Source of the DNA: Ignavibacteriaceae bacterium
Lineage (GTDB): Bacteria; Bacteroidota; Ignavibacteria; Ignavibacteriales; Ignavibacteriaceae
Length of the DNA: 9,092 bases
NCBI GenBank assembly: GCA_025449775.1
Contig: JANWIS010000148.1
Span: 1 to 9,092 of the forward strand
Direction: 5' to 3'
In this document: in pieces, positions 1 to 5,866 of the stretch
Position numbering within the stretch: the stretch's first letter is position 1
How the letters are laid out: every line of letters starts with the position of its first letter
Notes under the pieces: generated by a model
The model's database searches: none
The model's input: only the letters and a program-made list of their open reading frames with translations
Told to the model about the DNA's origin: nothing
Made by a program: the position numbers and the translations under genes

Positions 1-168
1 ACTGAAACTGATGGAATTATTCCGGCTCCTTATGTATCAAGATATAAATGGATTCTTATCAAAGAACCGGAAAGACTAATTAAGAAAGAATGGGAAAAGT
101 ATATTTCACGATCATATGAACTGATCAAGGCAAAGCTGCCAAAGAAAATTCTTCAACTATTAAAATGA
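1..168 (+). CDS. MmcQ/YjbR-like protein, C-terminal fragment
   Basis: The frame is open from base 1 to a TGA at 166-168 and gives 55 residues; the start lies outside the window. The visible part contains PAPYVSRYKWILI, then a helix with KKEWEKYISRSYELI, and ends in AKLPKKILQLLK. The order 'PY-x-x-R-x-x-W-hydrophobic', then 'SYEL', then 'KLPKK' is what I know from the C-terminus of MmcQ/YjbR (DUF419) proteins, which are small cytoplasmic proteins with a CyaY-like or DNA-binding-like fold and no settled function. It ends 12 bases before the next plus-strand gene, so the two are probably co-transcribed. Only the C-terminal half is seen, so the family call rests on this short tail. Confidence 0.72.
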   Translation, partial: TETDGIIPAPYVSRYKWILIKEPERLIKKEWEKYISRSYELIKAKLPKKILQLLK

Positions 169-180
169 ACTAACTGGAAA

Positions 181-732
181 ATGGAGATCACCCAAAAATT
201 TTATGCAAAGAATAGAGTTGAATGGAGGAAATGGTTAAAAGATAATTTTAAAACTGCAACAGAAATCTGGCTGGTGTATTATAACAAGCAGTCAGGCAAA
301 CCAAGAATTCCATACAACGATGCAGTTGAAGAAGCATTATGTTTTGGCTGGATAGACAGCACATTAAAAAAGATTGATGATGAAAGATTTGCACAAAGGT
401 TTACACCGCGAAAAAAAGGCAGCCAGCTTTCACCAATGAATGCGGAGCGTATCCGTCGTCTTATAAAACAAAAGAAAATGACAAAAGTGGGACTTACAGC
501 AGTTAATCATGTATTTAATAATTTGTCTGAGAATGATAAATATAAAATTGCCCCGGATATTCTAAAAGCATTAAAGAGGAATTCAAAGACCTGGAATTAT
601 TTTAAAAAATTTCCTTTGAGTTATAAGCGCATAAGAATAGGATGGATAGAAGGAGCGAGAAAAAGACCGGAAGCATTTAATCAACGCTTAAAATATTTTT
701 TGAAGATGACAGAAAAGAATAAAAGATACTGA
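181..732 (+). CDS. YdeI/OmpD-associated family protein
   Basis: A 183-residue soluble protein with no signal peptide or membrane span. The N-terminal half carries the YdeI signature: EEALCFGWIDS (about 50-60), then FTPRKKGSQLSPMNAERI (about 74-91) and a basic stretch RRLIKQKKMTKVGL. The C-terminal segment, FPLSYKRIRIGWIEGARKRP followed by a basic tail, is the OmdA-like end typical of the family. Homologues are annotated as bacteriocin-protection or OmpD-associated proteins with a role in resistance to polymyxin or other envelope stress; the biochemical activity is unknown. The length matches the family. The start codon follows only a weak GGA, but the ATG fits the family's N-terminus (a short 'F-hydrophobic-x-W..WL' region). 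The gene is convergent with arsM, leaving 67 bases between the stops. Confidence 0.85.
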   Translation: MEITQKFYAKNRVEWRKWLKDNFKTATEIWLVYYNKQSGKPRIPYNDAVEEALCFGWIDSTLKKIDDERFAQRFTPRKKGSQLSPMNAERIRRLIKQKKMTKVGLTAVNHVFNNLSENDKYKIAPDILKALKRNSKTWNYFKKFPLSYKRIRIGWIEGARKRPEAFNQRLKYFLKMTEKNKRY

Positions 733-799
733 ATGGTTCAATAATTTTTTCAGAAAATATCTTCTTTTTCTCACTAACTACTTTCAAATTTTCTAATTA

Positions 800-1609
800 T
801 TATTTTTCCCCAAAAACAGTAATACTGAATACTCCTTTAACATTCTGGTTGTATTCTTTAATTCCGTCTTCAGTAAGATACTTTTTCAGGAGATCATCGG
901 GCAAATCAATGTTTTTTGTTTTCTTAATCTCAACATTTTTGAAACCTGTCTGTTTGATTAAGTTAATGTATTCATCCTGTTGAATAGCACCAGAAACACA
1001 GCCGGCATACATTTCAGCAGATTTTTTAAAGTCTTCGATCATTTCTCCCTGAATTACTATATCAGAAATACAAAAATGTCCATCGGCTTTCAGGATTCTA
1101 TAAATCTCAGAGAAAGCTTTTTGTTTATCGGGAACAAGATTCAACACACAATTACTAACCACAACATCTGCCATATTATTTTCGAAAGGCATTGCTTCTA
1201 TATCACCAAGTTTAAATTCCACATTTTTAAACCCGAGCTTTGAATTGTTTTGAGTGGCTTTATCAATCATTTCTTCTGTCATATCAAGCCCAATCACTTT
1301 TCCAGAATCGCCAACAATTGCTCTTGCAATAAATGCATCATTTCCCGCACCACTGCCGAGATCAACAACGGTATCACCTTTTTTTATTTCAGCGTACTCA
1401 GTCGGTAATCCACAGCCTAATCCGAGATCAGAATCGGCGTTGTATCCATCAAGATGATCGTATTCATCCTGTAATATAGTATAATCAACAATTTTATTAT
1501 TAGTGTCTCCACAACAGGTTGGATCGCAGCAGCCTGAACTTTTTGATTCTCTAGCAATCTGACCATATTTTTCTTTGACAACTTGTTTTAAATCATTCTG
1601 TGTTTCCAT
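800..1609 (-). CDS. arsM: Arsenite S-adenosylmethionine methyltransferase
   Basis: A 269-residue cytoplasmic enzyme predicted to methylate As(III) with S-adenosylmethionine, giving mono-, di- and trimethylated arsenicals. The SAM-binding Rossmann motif is DLGSGAGND at residues 83-91, followed by the acidic ribose-binding region GLDM at about 107-110. Three cysteines sit where ArsM binds arsenite: Cys66 in GLGCGLP, Cys154 in SNCVLNL and Cys204 in YAGCVSGA; the last two are 50 residues apart, as in characterised ArsM enzymes. An extra cysteine-rich N-terminal motif, SGCCDPTCCGD (Cys27, 28, 32, 33), is common in prokaryotic ArsM and may help capture arsenic. Translation starts after AGGAG six bases from the ATG. 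It is the second gene of an operon with arsR, 23 bases upstream. No efflux pump or reductase gene lies beside it. Confidence 0.95.
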   Translation of the reverse strand: METQNDLKQVVKEKYGQIARESKSSGCCDPTCCGDTNNKIVDYTILQDEYDHLDGYNADSDLGLGCGLPTEYAEIKKGDTVVDLGSGAGNDAFIARAIVGDSGKVIGLDMTEEMIDKATQNNSKLGFKNVEFKLGDIEAMPFENNMADVVVSNCVLNLVPDKQKAFSEIYRILKADGHFCISDIVIQGEMIEDFKKSAEMYAGCVSGAIQQDEYINLIKQTGFKNVEIKKTKNIDLPDDLLKKYLTEDGIKEYNQNVKGVFSITVFGEK

Positions 1610-1615
1610 TTTTAA

Positions 1616-1620
1616 CTCCT
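1616..1620 (-). promoter_or_regulatory. Ribosome binding site of arsM
   Basis: On the minus strand AGGAG lies six bases before the arsM ATG at 1607-1609, inside the 23-base gap after the arsR stop. It supports separate, strong initiation of arsM on an arsR-arsM message. Confidence 0.7.
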
Positions 1621-1632
1621 ATTATTTTTGTT

Positions 1633-1950
1633 TTAACAACAACCCATTTTTGAAAATAAATTATCAAGTGCATTCTTTGCTTTCGAAAGTGCTTTGCTAT
1701 TTACACAATAACAGATTTTAGGTCCCTCGATTTCACCATGGATGAGCCCGACACGTTTAAGTTCTTTTAAATGCTGAGAAACTGTTGCTTGTGCCAAAGG
1801 TAATTTGTTTACAAGGTTTCCAACCATACAGGTGCTCATATCATTAAGTATTTTCAATATCCGTACTCTTGCCGGATGTGATAATGCTTTCGCAACATCG
1901 GCTAACCAGATGTCCTCCTGTGTAAATTCATTTTTCTTTGATTGTGCCAT
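1633..1950 (-). CDS. arsR: ArsR-family arsenic-responsive repressor (start revised)
   Basis: A 105-residue winged-helix repressor. Residues 18-35 (ADVAKALSHPARVRILKI) are the classic ArsR/SmtB helix; the recognition helix-turn-helix is LPLAQATVSQHLKELKRVGLI at about 50-70, followed by the wing HGEIEGPKICYCVN. Candidate As(III) ligands are Cys41 in STCMVG, which aligns with the first cysteine of the E. coli ELCVC motif, Cys80/Cys82 in the wing, and a terminal Cys-Cys pair (104-105). The ligand set therefore differs from the ELCVCDLC type. The frame stays open to an ATG at 2058, but I chose the ATG at 1948-1950: AAAGGA lies seven bases before it, the family begins here, and the extra 36 residues would be translated from the operator and promoter. 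It leads the arsR-arsM operon and probably represses itself through the palindrome at 1972-1987. Confidence 0.92.
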   Translation of the reverse strand: MAQSKKNEFTQEDIWLADVAKALSHPARVRILKILNDMSTCMVGNLVNKLPLAQATVSQHLKELKRVGLIHGEIEGPKICYCVNSKALSKAKNALDNLFSKMGCC

Positions 1951-1957
1951 TACCAAT

Positions 1958-1963
1958 TCCTTT
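1958..1963 (-). promoter_or_regulatory. Ribosome binding site deciding the arsR start
   Basis: AAAGGA on the minus strand, seven bases from the ATG at 1948-1950. It supports the 105-residue ArsR rather than the 141-residue reading from 2058. Confidence 0.7.
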
Positions 1964-1971
1964 AATCGTTC

Positions 1972-1987
1972 ATCGTAAATATACGAT
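1972..1987. promoter_or_regulatory. Palindromic operator, probable ArsR site
   Basis: ATCGTA-AATA-TACGAT is a perfect inverted repeat with six-base arms and a four-base centre, ending 21 bases before the revised arsR start. ArsR/SmtB repressors bind short imperfect or perfect palindromes of this size at their own promoters, overlapping the -10 region or start of transcription. Position and symmetry are seen directly; binding by this ArsR is inferred. Confidence 0.72.
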
Positions 1988-2007
1988 AAAGGAGATTTAA
2001 AATGCAA
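1978..2007 (-). promoter_or_regulatory. Proposed arsR-arsM promoter
   Basis: Read on the minus strand: TTGCAT (2007-2002), an 18-base spacer, then TATATT (1983-1978), resembling sigma-70 -35 and -10 boxes. The -10 box lies inside the palindromic operator, which would explain repression by occlusion. Transcription would begin near 1971, giving a leader of about 20 bases that contains the AAAGGA site. AT-rich DNA produces such matches easily, so this is a proposal. Confidence 0.4.
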
Positions 2008-2096
2008 GAGATTTTTTAATGGACTAATTATGATGGTGAAAAATGGATTGAACTGCAAAAATTGTAGTCAGAAATGAATAATCTTTGATTATACAT

Positions 2097-3779
2097 TTAA
2101 TAAGAAGATTGAATCAATTTTTCCAGGCTATGTATAACATTCATTCCCAATTCAATGCTCAGCACTTTTCTATGGTTATCCATTAATGCCTGTCTGTCAC
2201 CCAAAGTTTGTGCTTTAATCAATGTTCTGAATGAAATTGAAGATGCTGAATCACCAGCAATTTCAGGTATGCCTGCATCCTCACTGAAATCAGAAAAAAG
2301 TTGAATAAAAAACCCGTTACCTGAATCACCTTTATGCAGCTGTCCGGTTGAATGAAGAAATCTTGGACCATAACCAAGTGTTGTTGCAACATTATACTCA
2401 TTCAAAATTTTTAACCTTAGTTGCTGAAGCATTTGCCAGATTTTTTCATCAGGTTTAAGATAAGCCTGGATTGAAACATAGTTTTTACTTTTCTTACATT
2501 CAGCAAGGAAGGATGGGAAAACATTATCCAAGTTTTCAACTTTCGATTCGCAATAAATTTTCATCCCATCCGATTCGAAGTCCGGTTTTAATTCCGGTAG
2601 TTTTCCTTTCAGCTGGAACTCAGTCATCATTGTTCTTGCTGCAACTTTAGTCGATTCAACATCCGGCTGATCAAACGGCTGAACATCAAGTACATAACCA
2701 GCAATAGCTGTCGCAAATTCCCATCTAAAAAACTCCGCACCGAGTTCATAAATATTTTTAAGCTCCAATTCAAGAACAACAAATCCGGCACCCTTAATTT
2801 CAACAACTTTTTTATCAAAATAATTATCTCCGGAAATTTTTATGTAAATAAATATTCTATCGCTTCCATATTCATTTACAGGAACTAAAGGTTCAAGATC
2901 GACAGGAAGGATTCCTTTTCTGTCTTTGCCTGTACTTTCAGCAATTAATTGTTCAAGCCATCCCCCAAAATATTTTAAACGAGGTGAAATTATTAATGTC
3001 AGTTTATCAATTCCTTCAGCAGTAAGAGTTCCGATAATTGAACCAAGCAATACAGACGTATTTTCTGATAACTCATTAGATTCACATTCACCAATCATCT
3101 TCTTTGACTCATCAAATAATTTATTTATATCAACTCCAGCTAATGCAGCCGGAACTATTCCGAAAAGTGATAGTGCCGAAAATCTCCCGCCAATATTTGG
3201 ATCGCTCAAAAATATTTTTCTGAAGTTTAAATTCTTTGCTGTCTCCTCAAGTCCGCTTCCTGGATCTGTTATAGCAATAAAATGTTGTGCAGCTTTTTCC
3301 TGTCCCATTATTTTAGATACTGAAGTAAAATAATATTTCATAAATGACATTGTCTCTATTGTTCCACCTGATTTTGTAGAAACAATGTATAAAGTTTTAG
3401 TGGGATAAAGCGTTCGTTCGTATTCAAGAACAGCTTCAGGATGAGTACTATCAATTACATGTAAATCCAAATATCCATTTTTAATCCCAAACGTCATTCG
3501 AAATACTTCTGGGGTCAGGCTGGAACCACCCATTCCCATTAAAAGTGCTTGAGTGAAACCTTCATTCAATATCTCTTCAACAAATAAATTAATCTCATCA
3601 AGAGATTTTCTTGTAACTTCCCTGCAATCGAGCCATCCAAGCCTGTCGGATATTTCCGCCGGCTCTTTTCTCCAAACTGTATGATCCTTTTGCCAGATAC
3701 GCTGAATTATTTTTTCCTTAGTAATTTTTTCGAGAGTTTTTTCAATTGTCCTTTGATAATTTCCTAAATATGATTTCAT
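2097..3779 (-). CDS. pgi: Glucose-6-phosphate isomerase, transaldolase-fusion lineage, standalone
   Basis: A 560-residue cytoplasmic enzyme that interconverts glucose 6-phosphate and fructose 6-phosphate. SIS-type sugar-phosphate folds are visible: GMGGSSLTPE (82-91), the phosphate loop STKSGGTIET (134-143), GGRFSALS (197-204), the catalytic-Glu segment LIAESTGKDRKG (278-289), and FDQPDVESTK (369-378), whose lysine matches the conserved PGI active-site lysine. Near the end is TTLGYGPRFLHSTGQLHKG (466-484), the block typical of the PGI half of bifunctional transaldolase/PGI proteins, and it supplies a conserved His. The N-terminus begins directly with the PGI-half sequence and there is no transaldolase domain. 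No transaldolase gene adjoins it, since the next upstream gene is divergent. No clear Shine-Dalgarno precedes the ATG. Arsenic genes follow downstream after 146 bases with their own promoter. Confidence 0.92.
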   Translation of the reverse strand: MKSYLGNYQRTIEKTLEKITKEKIIQRIWQKDHTVWRKEPAEISDRLGWLDCREVTRKSLDEINLFVEEILNEGFTQALLMGMGGSSLTPEVFRMTFGIKNGYLDLHVIDSTHPEAVLEYERTLYPTKTLYIVSTKSGGTIETMSFMKYYFTSVSKIMGQEKAAQHFIAITDPGSGLEETAKNLNFRKIFLSDPNIGGRFSALSLFGIVPAALAGVDINKLFDESKKMIGECESNELSENTSVLLGSIIGTLTAEGIDKLTLIISPRLKYFGGWLEQLIAESTGKDRKGILPVDLEPLVPVNEYGSDRIFIYIKISGDNYFDKKVVEIKGAGFVVLELELKNIYELGAEFFRWEFATAIAGYVLDVQPFDQPDVESTKVAARTMMTEFQLKGKLPELKPDFESDGMKIYCESKVENLDNVFPSFLAECKKSKNYVSIQAYLKPDEKIWQMLQQLRLKILNEYNVATTLGYGPRFLHSTGQLHKGDSGNGFFIQLFSDFSEDAGIPEIAGDSASSISFRTLIKAQTLGDRQALMDNHRKVLSIELGMNVIHSLEKLIQSSY

Positions 3780-3808
3780 TTTGTTTCTGATTTTTAAGTT
3801 GAGAACTT

Positions 3809-3835
3809 ATTTGATACGAAAAAATTATATCAAAT
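3809..3835. repeat. Inverted repeat over the pgi -10 region
   Basis: ATTTGATA (3809-3816) and TATCAAAT (3828-3835) are perfect eight-base inverted arms around an 11-base centre. The right arm overlaps a perfect TATAAT on the minus strand (3829-3824), 45 bases before the pgi start. The layout suits a repressor operator at the pgi promoter in the 150-bp divergent gap between pgi and the PAP2 gene. The region is very AT-rich, so chance is a real alternative. Confidence 0.4.
3824..3829 (-). promoter_or_regulatory. Candidate pgi -10 box
   Basis: A perfect TATAAT on the minus strand within the divergent intergenic region. No convincing -35 box stands 16-18 bases upstream, so this is only a candidate. 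Confidence 0.3.
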
Positions 3836-3929
3836 TATTTATTGTATTATTAAATGATATTTTTAAAACAAAGATAGTTTTATGTGTTTTACATTTCAAA
3901 CAGACTAAACTTTATAGTAACATTGTTCA

Positions 3930-4754
3930 ATGAAAAGATATTTTAAGTTTACAACTTTCCTGTTATTTATTTGGATAGTTTTTTCGATCCTGTTTGGAAT
4001 ACATGATCTTGATATCTCGAAACATATCGTAAATCAAGAAACAGGTTGGACAAAATTTCTTGAAGAATATGGGATGATTCCGGGAGTACTCGTTATTCTC
4101 AGTGGAATTTATGTTTATTACTCTTATATAAAACAAAAAAGTGATGTGATATCCTGGATAAAGAAAATATTTTTCTTTTTAGTTACGACTTGTTTAATTC
4201 TTTATTTACTTGATATAATTTTAAGCAACATTCTGGTTGAGAGTTTTGTATCAGATCATATTTTAATTTTTATAAGTACTTCTTTCATCATCAACACAGG
4301 AATATTTTTACTGATTCACACCAATGAGCCTGCTCAAAACATTAATAAAATAAACTTCGCAAAGATTGTAGTTGGAATGGCATTTTTCGGATACGTCGTT
4401 TTGGTACAGGGAGTAAAATATTGTTGTGGAAGGGTTAGATTCAGAGAACTCGATTCTGTTTTTTCACAATTCACTCCGTGGTATTTACCACAAGGAATAA
4501 CTGGGTTTGATTCGTTCCCGTCCGGACACGCAGCAACAGGCTGGATGCTCCTACCATTGATTATATTAGTTGCAGATAAAAAAAATTGGTTGAAGATTTT
4601 AGTATTACTGCTCGTCTGCTGTTGGGCTATAACTCTTGCAGTGAGCAGAGTTTTTATCGGAGCTCATTATGCTTCTGATGTTTTATTCGGGTCATTCATA
4701 ATTATAGCCGCTTTTTTATTCTTTAATGAAAGATATCGGTTAGATAAACAATAA
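3930..4754 (+). CDS. PAP2-family membrane phosphatase
   Basis: A 274-residue integral membrane protein with about six hydrophobic spans (roughly 8-24, 49-66, 78-100, 108-130, 144-162, then 203-214/222-240/251-265 around the active site). All three parts of the PAP2 phosphatase signature are present: K163-x6-R170 (KYCCGRVR), P197-S-G-H200, and S239-R-x5-H246-x3-D250 (SRVFIGAHYASD). The two histidines and the aspartate form the phosphatase relay, so the enzyme should be active. The usual Pro after the first Arg is Phe here. Likely substrates are lipid phosphates such as undecaprenyl diphosphate, phosphatidylglycerol phosphate or lipid A phosphate; sequence alone cannot choose. The active site would face the periplasm. 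The ATG lacks a clear Shine-Dalgarno. It begins a plus-strand cluster with a DUF2905 gene one base after its stop. Confidence 0.88.
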   Translation: MKRYFKFTTFLLFIWIVFSILFGIHDLDISKHIVNQETGWTKFLEEYGMIPGVLVILSGIYVYYSYIKQKSDVISWIKKIFFFLVTTCLILYLLDIILSNILVESFVSDHILIFISTSFIINTGIFLLIHTNEPAQNINKINFAKIVVGMAFFGYVVLVQGVKYCCGRVRFRELDSVFSQFTPWYLPQGITGFDSFPSGHAATGWMLLPLIILVADKKNWLKILVLLLVCCWAITLAVSRVFIGAHYASDVLFGSFIIIAAFLFFNERYRLDKQ

Positions 4755-4755
4755 A

Positions 4756-4956
4756 ATGCAGCTAACACTAATCATACTTGGAATAATTATTTTGCTCGTT
4801 GGACTACTTTGGCCCTGGTTGACAAAGCTTCCGATTGGAAAACTACCGGGTGATATTATCATCCAGAAACCAAACTTTAAAATCTATCTCCCTGTCACGA
4901 CAATGATAATCGGTAGTCTGCTTCTTTCATTAATTTTCTGGTTGTTCAGAAAATAA
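4756..4956 (+). CDS. DUF2905 family small membrane protein
   Basis: A 66-residue protein with two membrane spans (about 4-20 and 47-63) separated by a short loop carrying the family mark LPIGKLPGDIIIQKPNFKIY, in which the 'LPGDI' and 'NF-x-hydrophobic-Y-x-P' parts are conserved. DUF2905 proteins are widespread, always about 65-75 residues, and have no known function. The start codon follows the PAP2 stop after one base, so translation is probably coupled, which suggests linked roles at the membrane. Length and layout are normal for the family. Confidence 0.88.
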   Translation: MQLTLIILGIIILLVGLLWPWLTKLPIGKLPGDIIIQKPNFKIYLPVTTMIIGSLLLSLIFWLFRK

Positions 4957-5018
4957 TTTGTATGATAAAAATAAATGACAGATTTTTCAATCAGATATTA
5001 TAATTATATAGAAGTCAA

Positions 5019-5705
5019 GTGATAGAAAAAAAATTAGCAGCCGAACAAGCTATTGAATACATTGAGGATGGGATGATAATCGGGCTCGGAACCGGTTCAA
5101 CAGTTTCATTAATGATGAACGTACTTTCCCAAAGAATTAAAGCCGGATTAAATATTACAGCAGTTTCAAGTTCTGCAGCCACTACAAAATTAGCCGGAAT
5201 ACTCGGAATAAAAATTTCAAAAATTAATGCAGTTGACTGTTTGGATCTTACTATCGATGGAGCAGATGAAGTTGATGAAAACCTGAATGGAATTAAAGGA
5301 GGAGGTGGTGCATTGCTCTATGAAAAAATTCTTGCTTCGATGTCGAAGAAAAATATCTGGATTGTCGATTCAACAAAGCTTGTGAAAACACTTGGCAAGT
5401 TTCCGCTTCCTGTTGAAGTTGTTCAGTTTGGATGCAACCATCTCTTTAATGAATTTGAAAGCAGAGGTTACAAACCTGTTTTCAGAAAAAAAGGAGAAAC
5501 TCGGTTTATAACCGATGATAATAATTACATCATTGATTTGAGCATGGAGAAAATTGAAAATCCGGAAGAGCTTGAAATATCATTAAAACATTATCCGGGA
5601 GTGATTGAGACTGGTTTATTCTGCGGTGTTGCAGATATTGTTTTGGCCGGTGTGGAAAAGTCAGTAAAAGTAATTAATAAAAAAAAGAGAGCACAAACTT
5701 TTTAA
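5019..5705 (+). CDS. rpiA: Ribose-5-phosphate isomerase A
   Basis: A 228-residue cytoplasmic enzyme of the non-oxidative pentose phosphate pathway that interconverts ribose 5-phosphate and ribulose 5-phosphate. The phosphate-binding loop is GLGTGSTVS (22-30), the active-site loop DLTIDGADEVD (76-86), then KGGGGALLYEKI (93-104), where the Glu at 102 corresponds to the catalytic base of RpiA. Lys120 in VDSTK and the FPLPVEV strand (128-134) are also conserved. Length is typical. The start codon is GTG: there is an in-frame stop at 5001-5003, no ATG lies between, and the next Met would remove the first helix. The Shine-Dalgarno is poor. It lies 62 bases after the DUF2905 gene with no obvious terminator between, so it may share that transcript. 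Its stop codon is inside the terminator hairpin. Confidence 0.95.
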   Translation: MIEKKLAAEQAIEYIEDGMIIGLGTGSTVSLMMNVLSQRIKAGLNITAVSSSAATTKLAGILGIKISKINAVDCLDLTIDGADEVDENLNGIKGGGGALLYEKILASMSKKNIWIVDSTKLVKTLGKFPLPVEVVQFGCNHLFNEFESRGYKPVFRKKGETRFITDDNNYIIDLSMEKIENPEELEISLKHYPGVIETGLFCGVADIVLAGVEKSVKVINKKKRAQTF

Positions 5706-5722
5706 GGTTCGAACTCTCTTTT
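5683..5722. terminator. Bidirectional hairpin terminator at the rpiA end
   Basis: AAAAGAGAG (5683-5691) pairs perfectly with CTCTCTTTT (5714-5722). The 22 bases between can form a second short helix (AACTT with AAGGTT, one wobble). The hairpin is preceded by A's and followed by T's, so it can end transcripts from either side. It separates two convergent genes: rpiA, whose last codons and stop lie within it, and the small gene ending at 5738 on the other strand. Confidence 0.7.
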
Positions 5723-5737
5723 CCCCTAGAAAAATAT

Positions 5738-5851
5738 TTATTTATTTGCGTTCATTCTTCTTAATTCTCGTTCTACCTTTTTTGAATTTCCATAAGCCAA
5801 TAAACCAAGTGCTGCTAAAAAAACGATAACGATTAATTCTGTAATTCCCAT
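5738..5851 (-). CDS. 37-residue single-span membrane protein, TatA-like in outline
   Basis: The reading frame ATG (5851) to TAA (5738) gives 37 residues, MGITELIVIVFLAALGLLAY followed by GNSKKVERELRRMNANK. It has a short polar N-terminus with Glu5, one hydrophobic span of about 15 residues (6-20), a YG turn, then a basic amphipathic tail. AGGAGT (within AAAAGGAGT) lies nine bases before the ATG, one of the best ribosome binding sites in the window, and the gene has its own terminator at 5683-5722. These features argue for a real gene. The plan 'MG-x-x-E-hydrophobic span-aromatic-G-basic helix' recalls the N-terminus of TatA, but it is much shorter and lacks the usual FGP hinge. It may equally be an unrelated small membrane protein. 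Function unknown. Confidence 0.65.
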   Translation of the reverse strand: MGITELIVIVFLAALGLLAYGNSKKVERELRRMNANK

Positions 5852-5860
5852 TTATTTAAT

Positions 5861-5866
5861 ACTCCT
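5861..5866 (-). promoter_or_regulatory. Strong ribosome binding site of the 37-residue gene
   Basis: AGGAGT on the minus strand, nine bases from the ATG. It is the main evidence that this very short frame is translated. Confidence 0.6.

Noticed and set aside
733..799. A possible terminator between the convergent YdeI-like and arsM genes.
   Set aside because: Only a four- to five-base AT stem (AGAA/TTCT) is present, too weak to call despite nearby T-runs.
980..1457. Two plus-strand frames opposite arsM.
   Set aside because: They are antisense to a clearly recognised enzyme with all key residues intact; the translations have no family features.
2926..3333. A 135-residue plus-strand frame opposite pgi.
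   Set aside because: It is antisense to conserved pgi motifs, and the Ser/Pro-rich translation is typical of a shadow frame.
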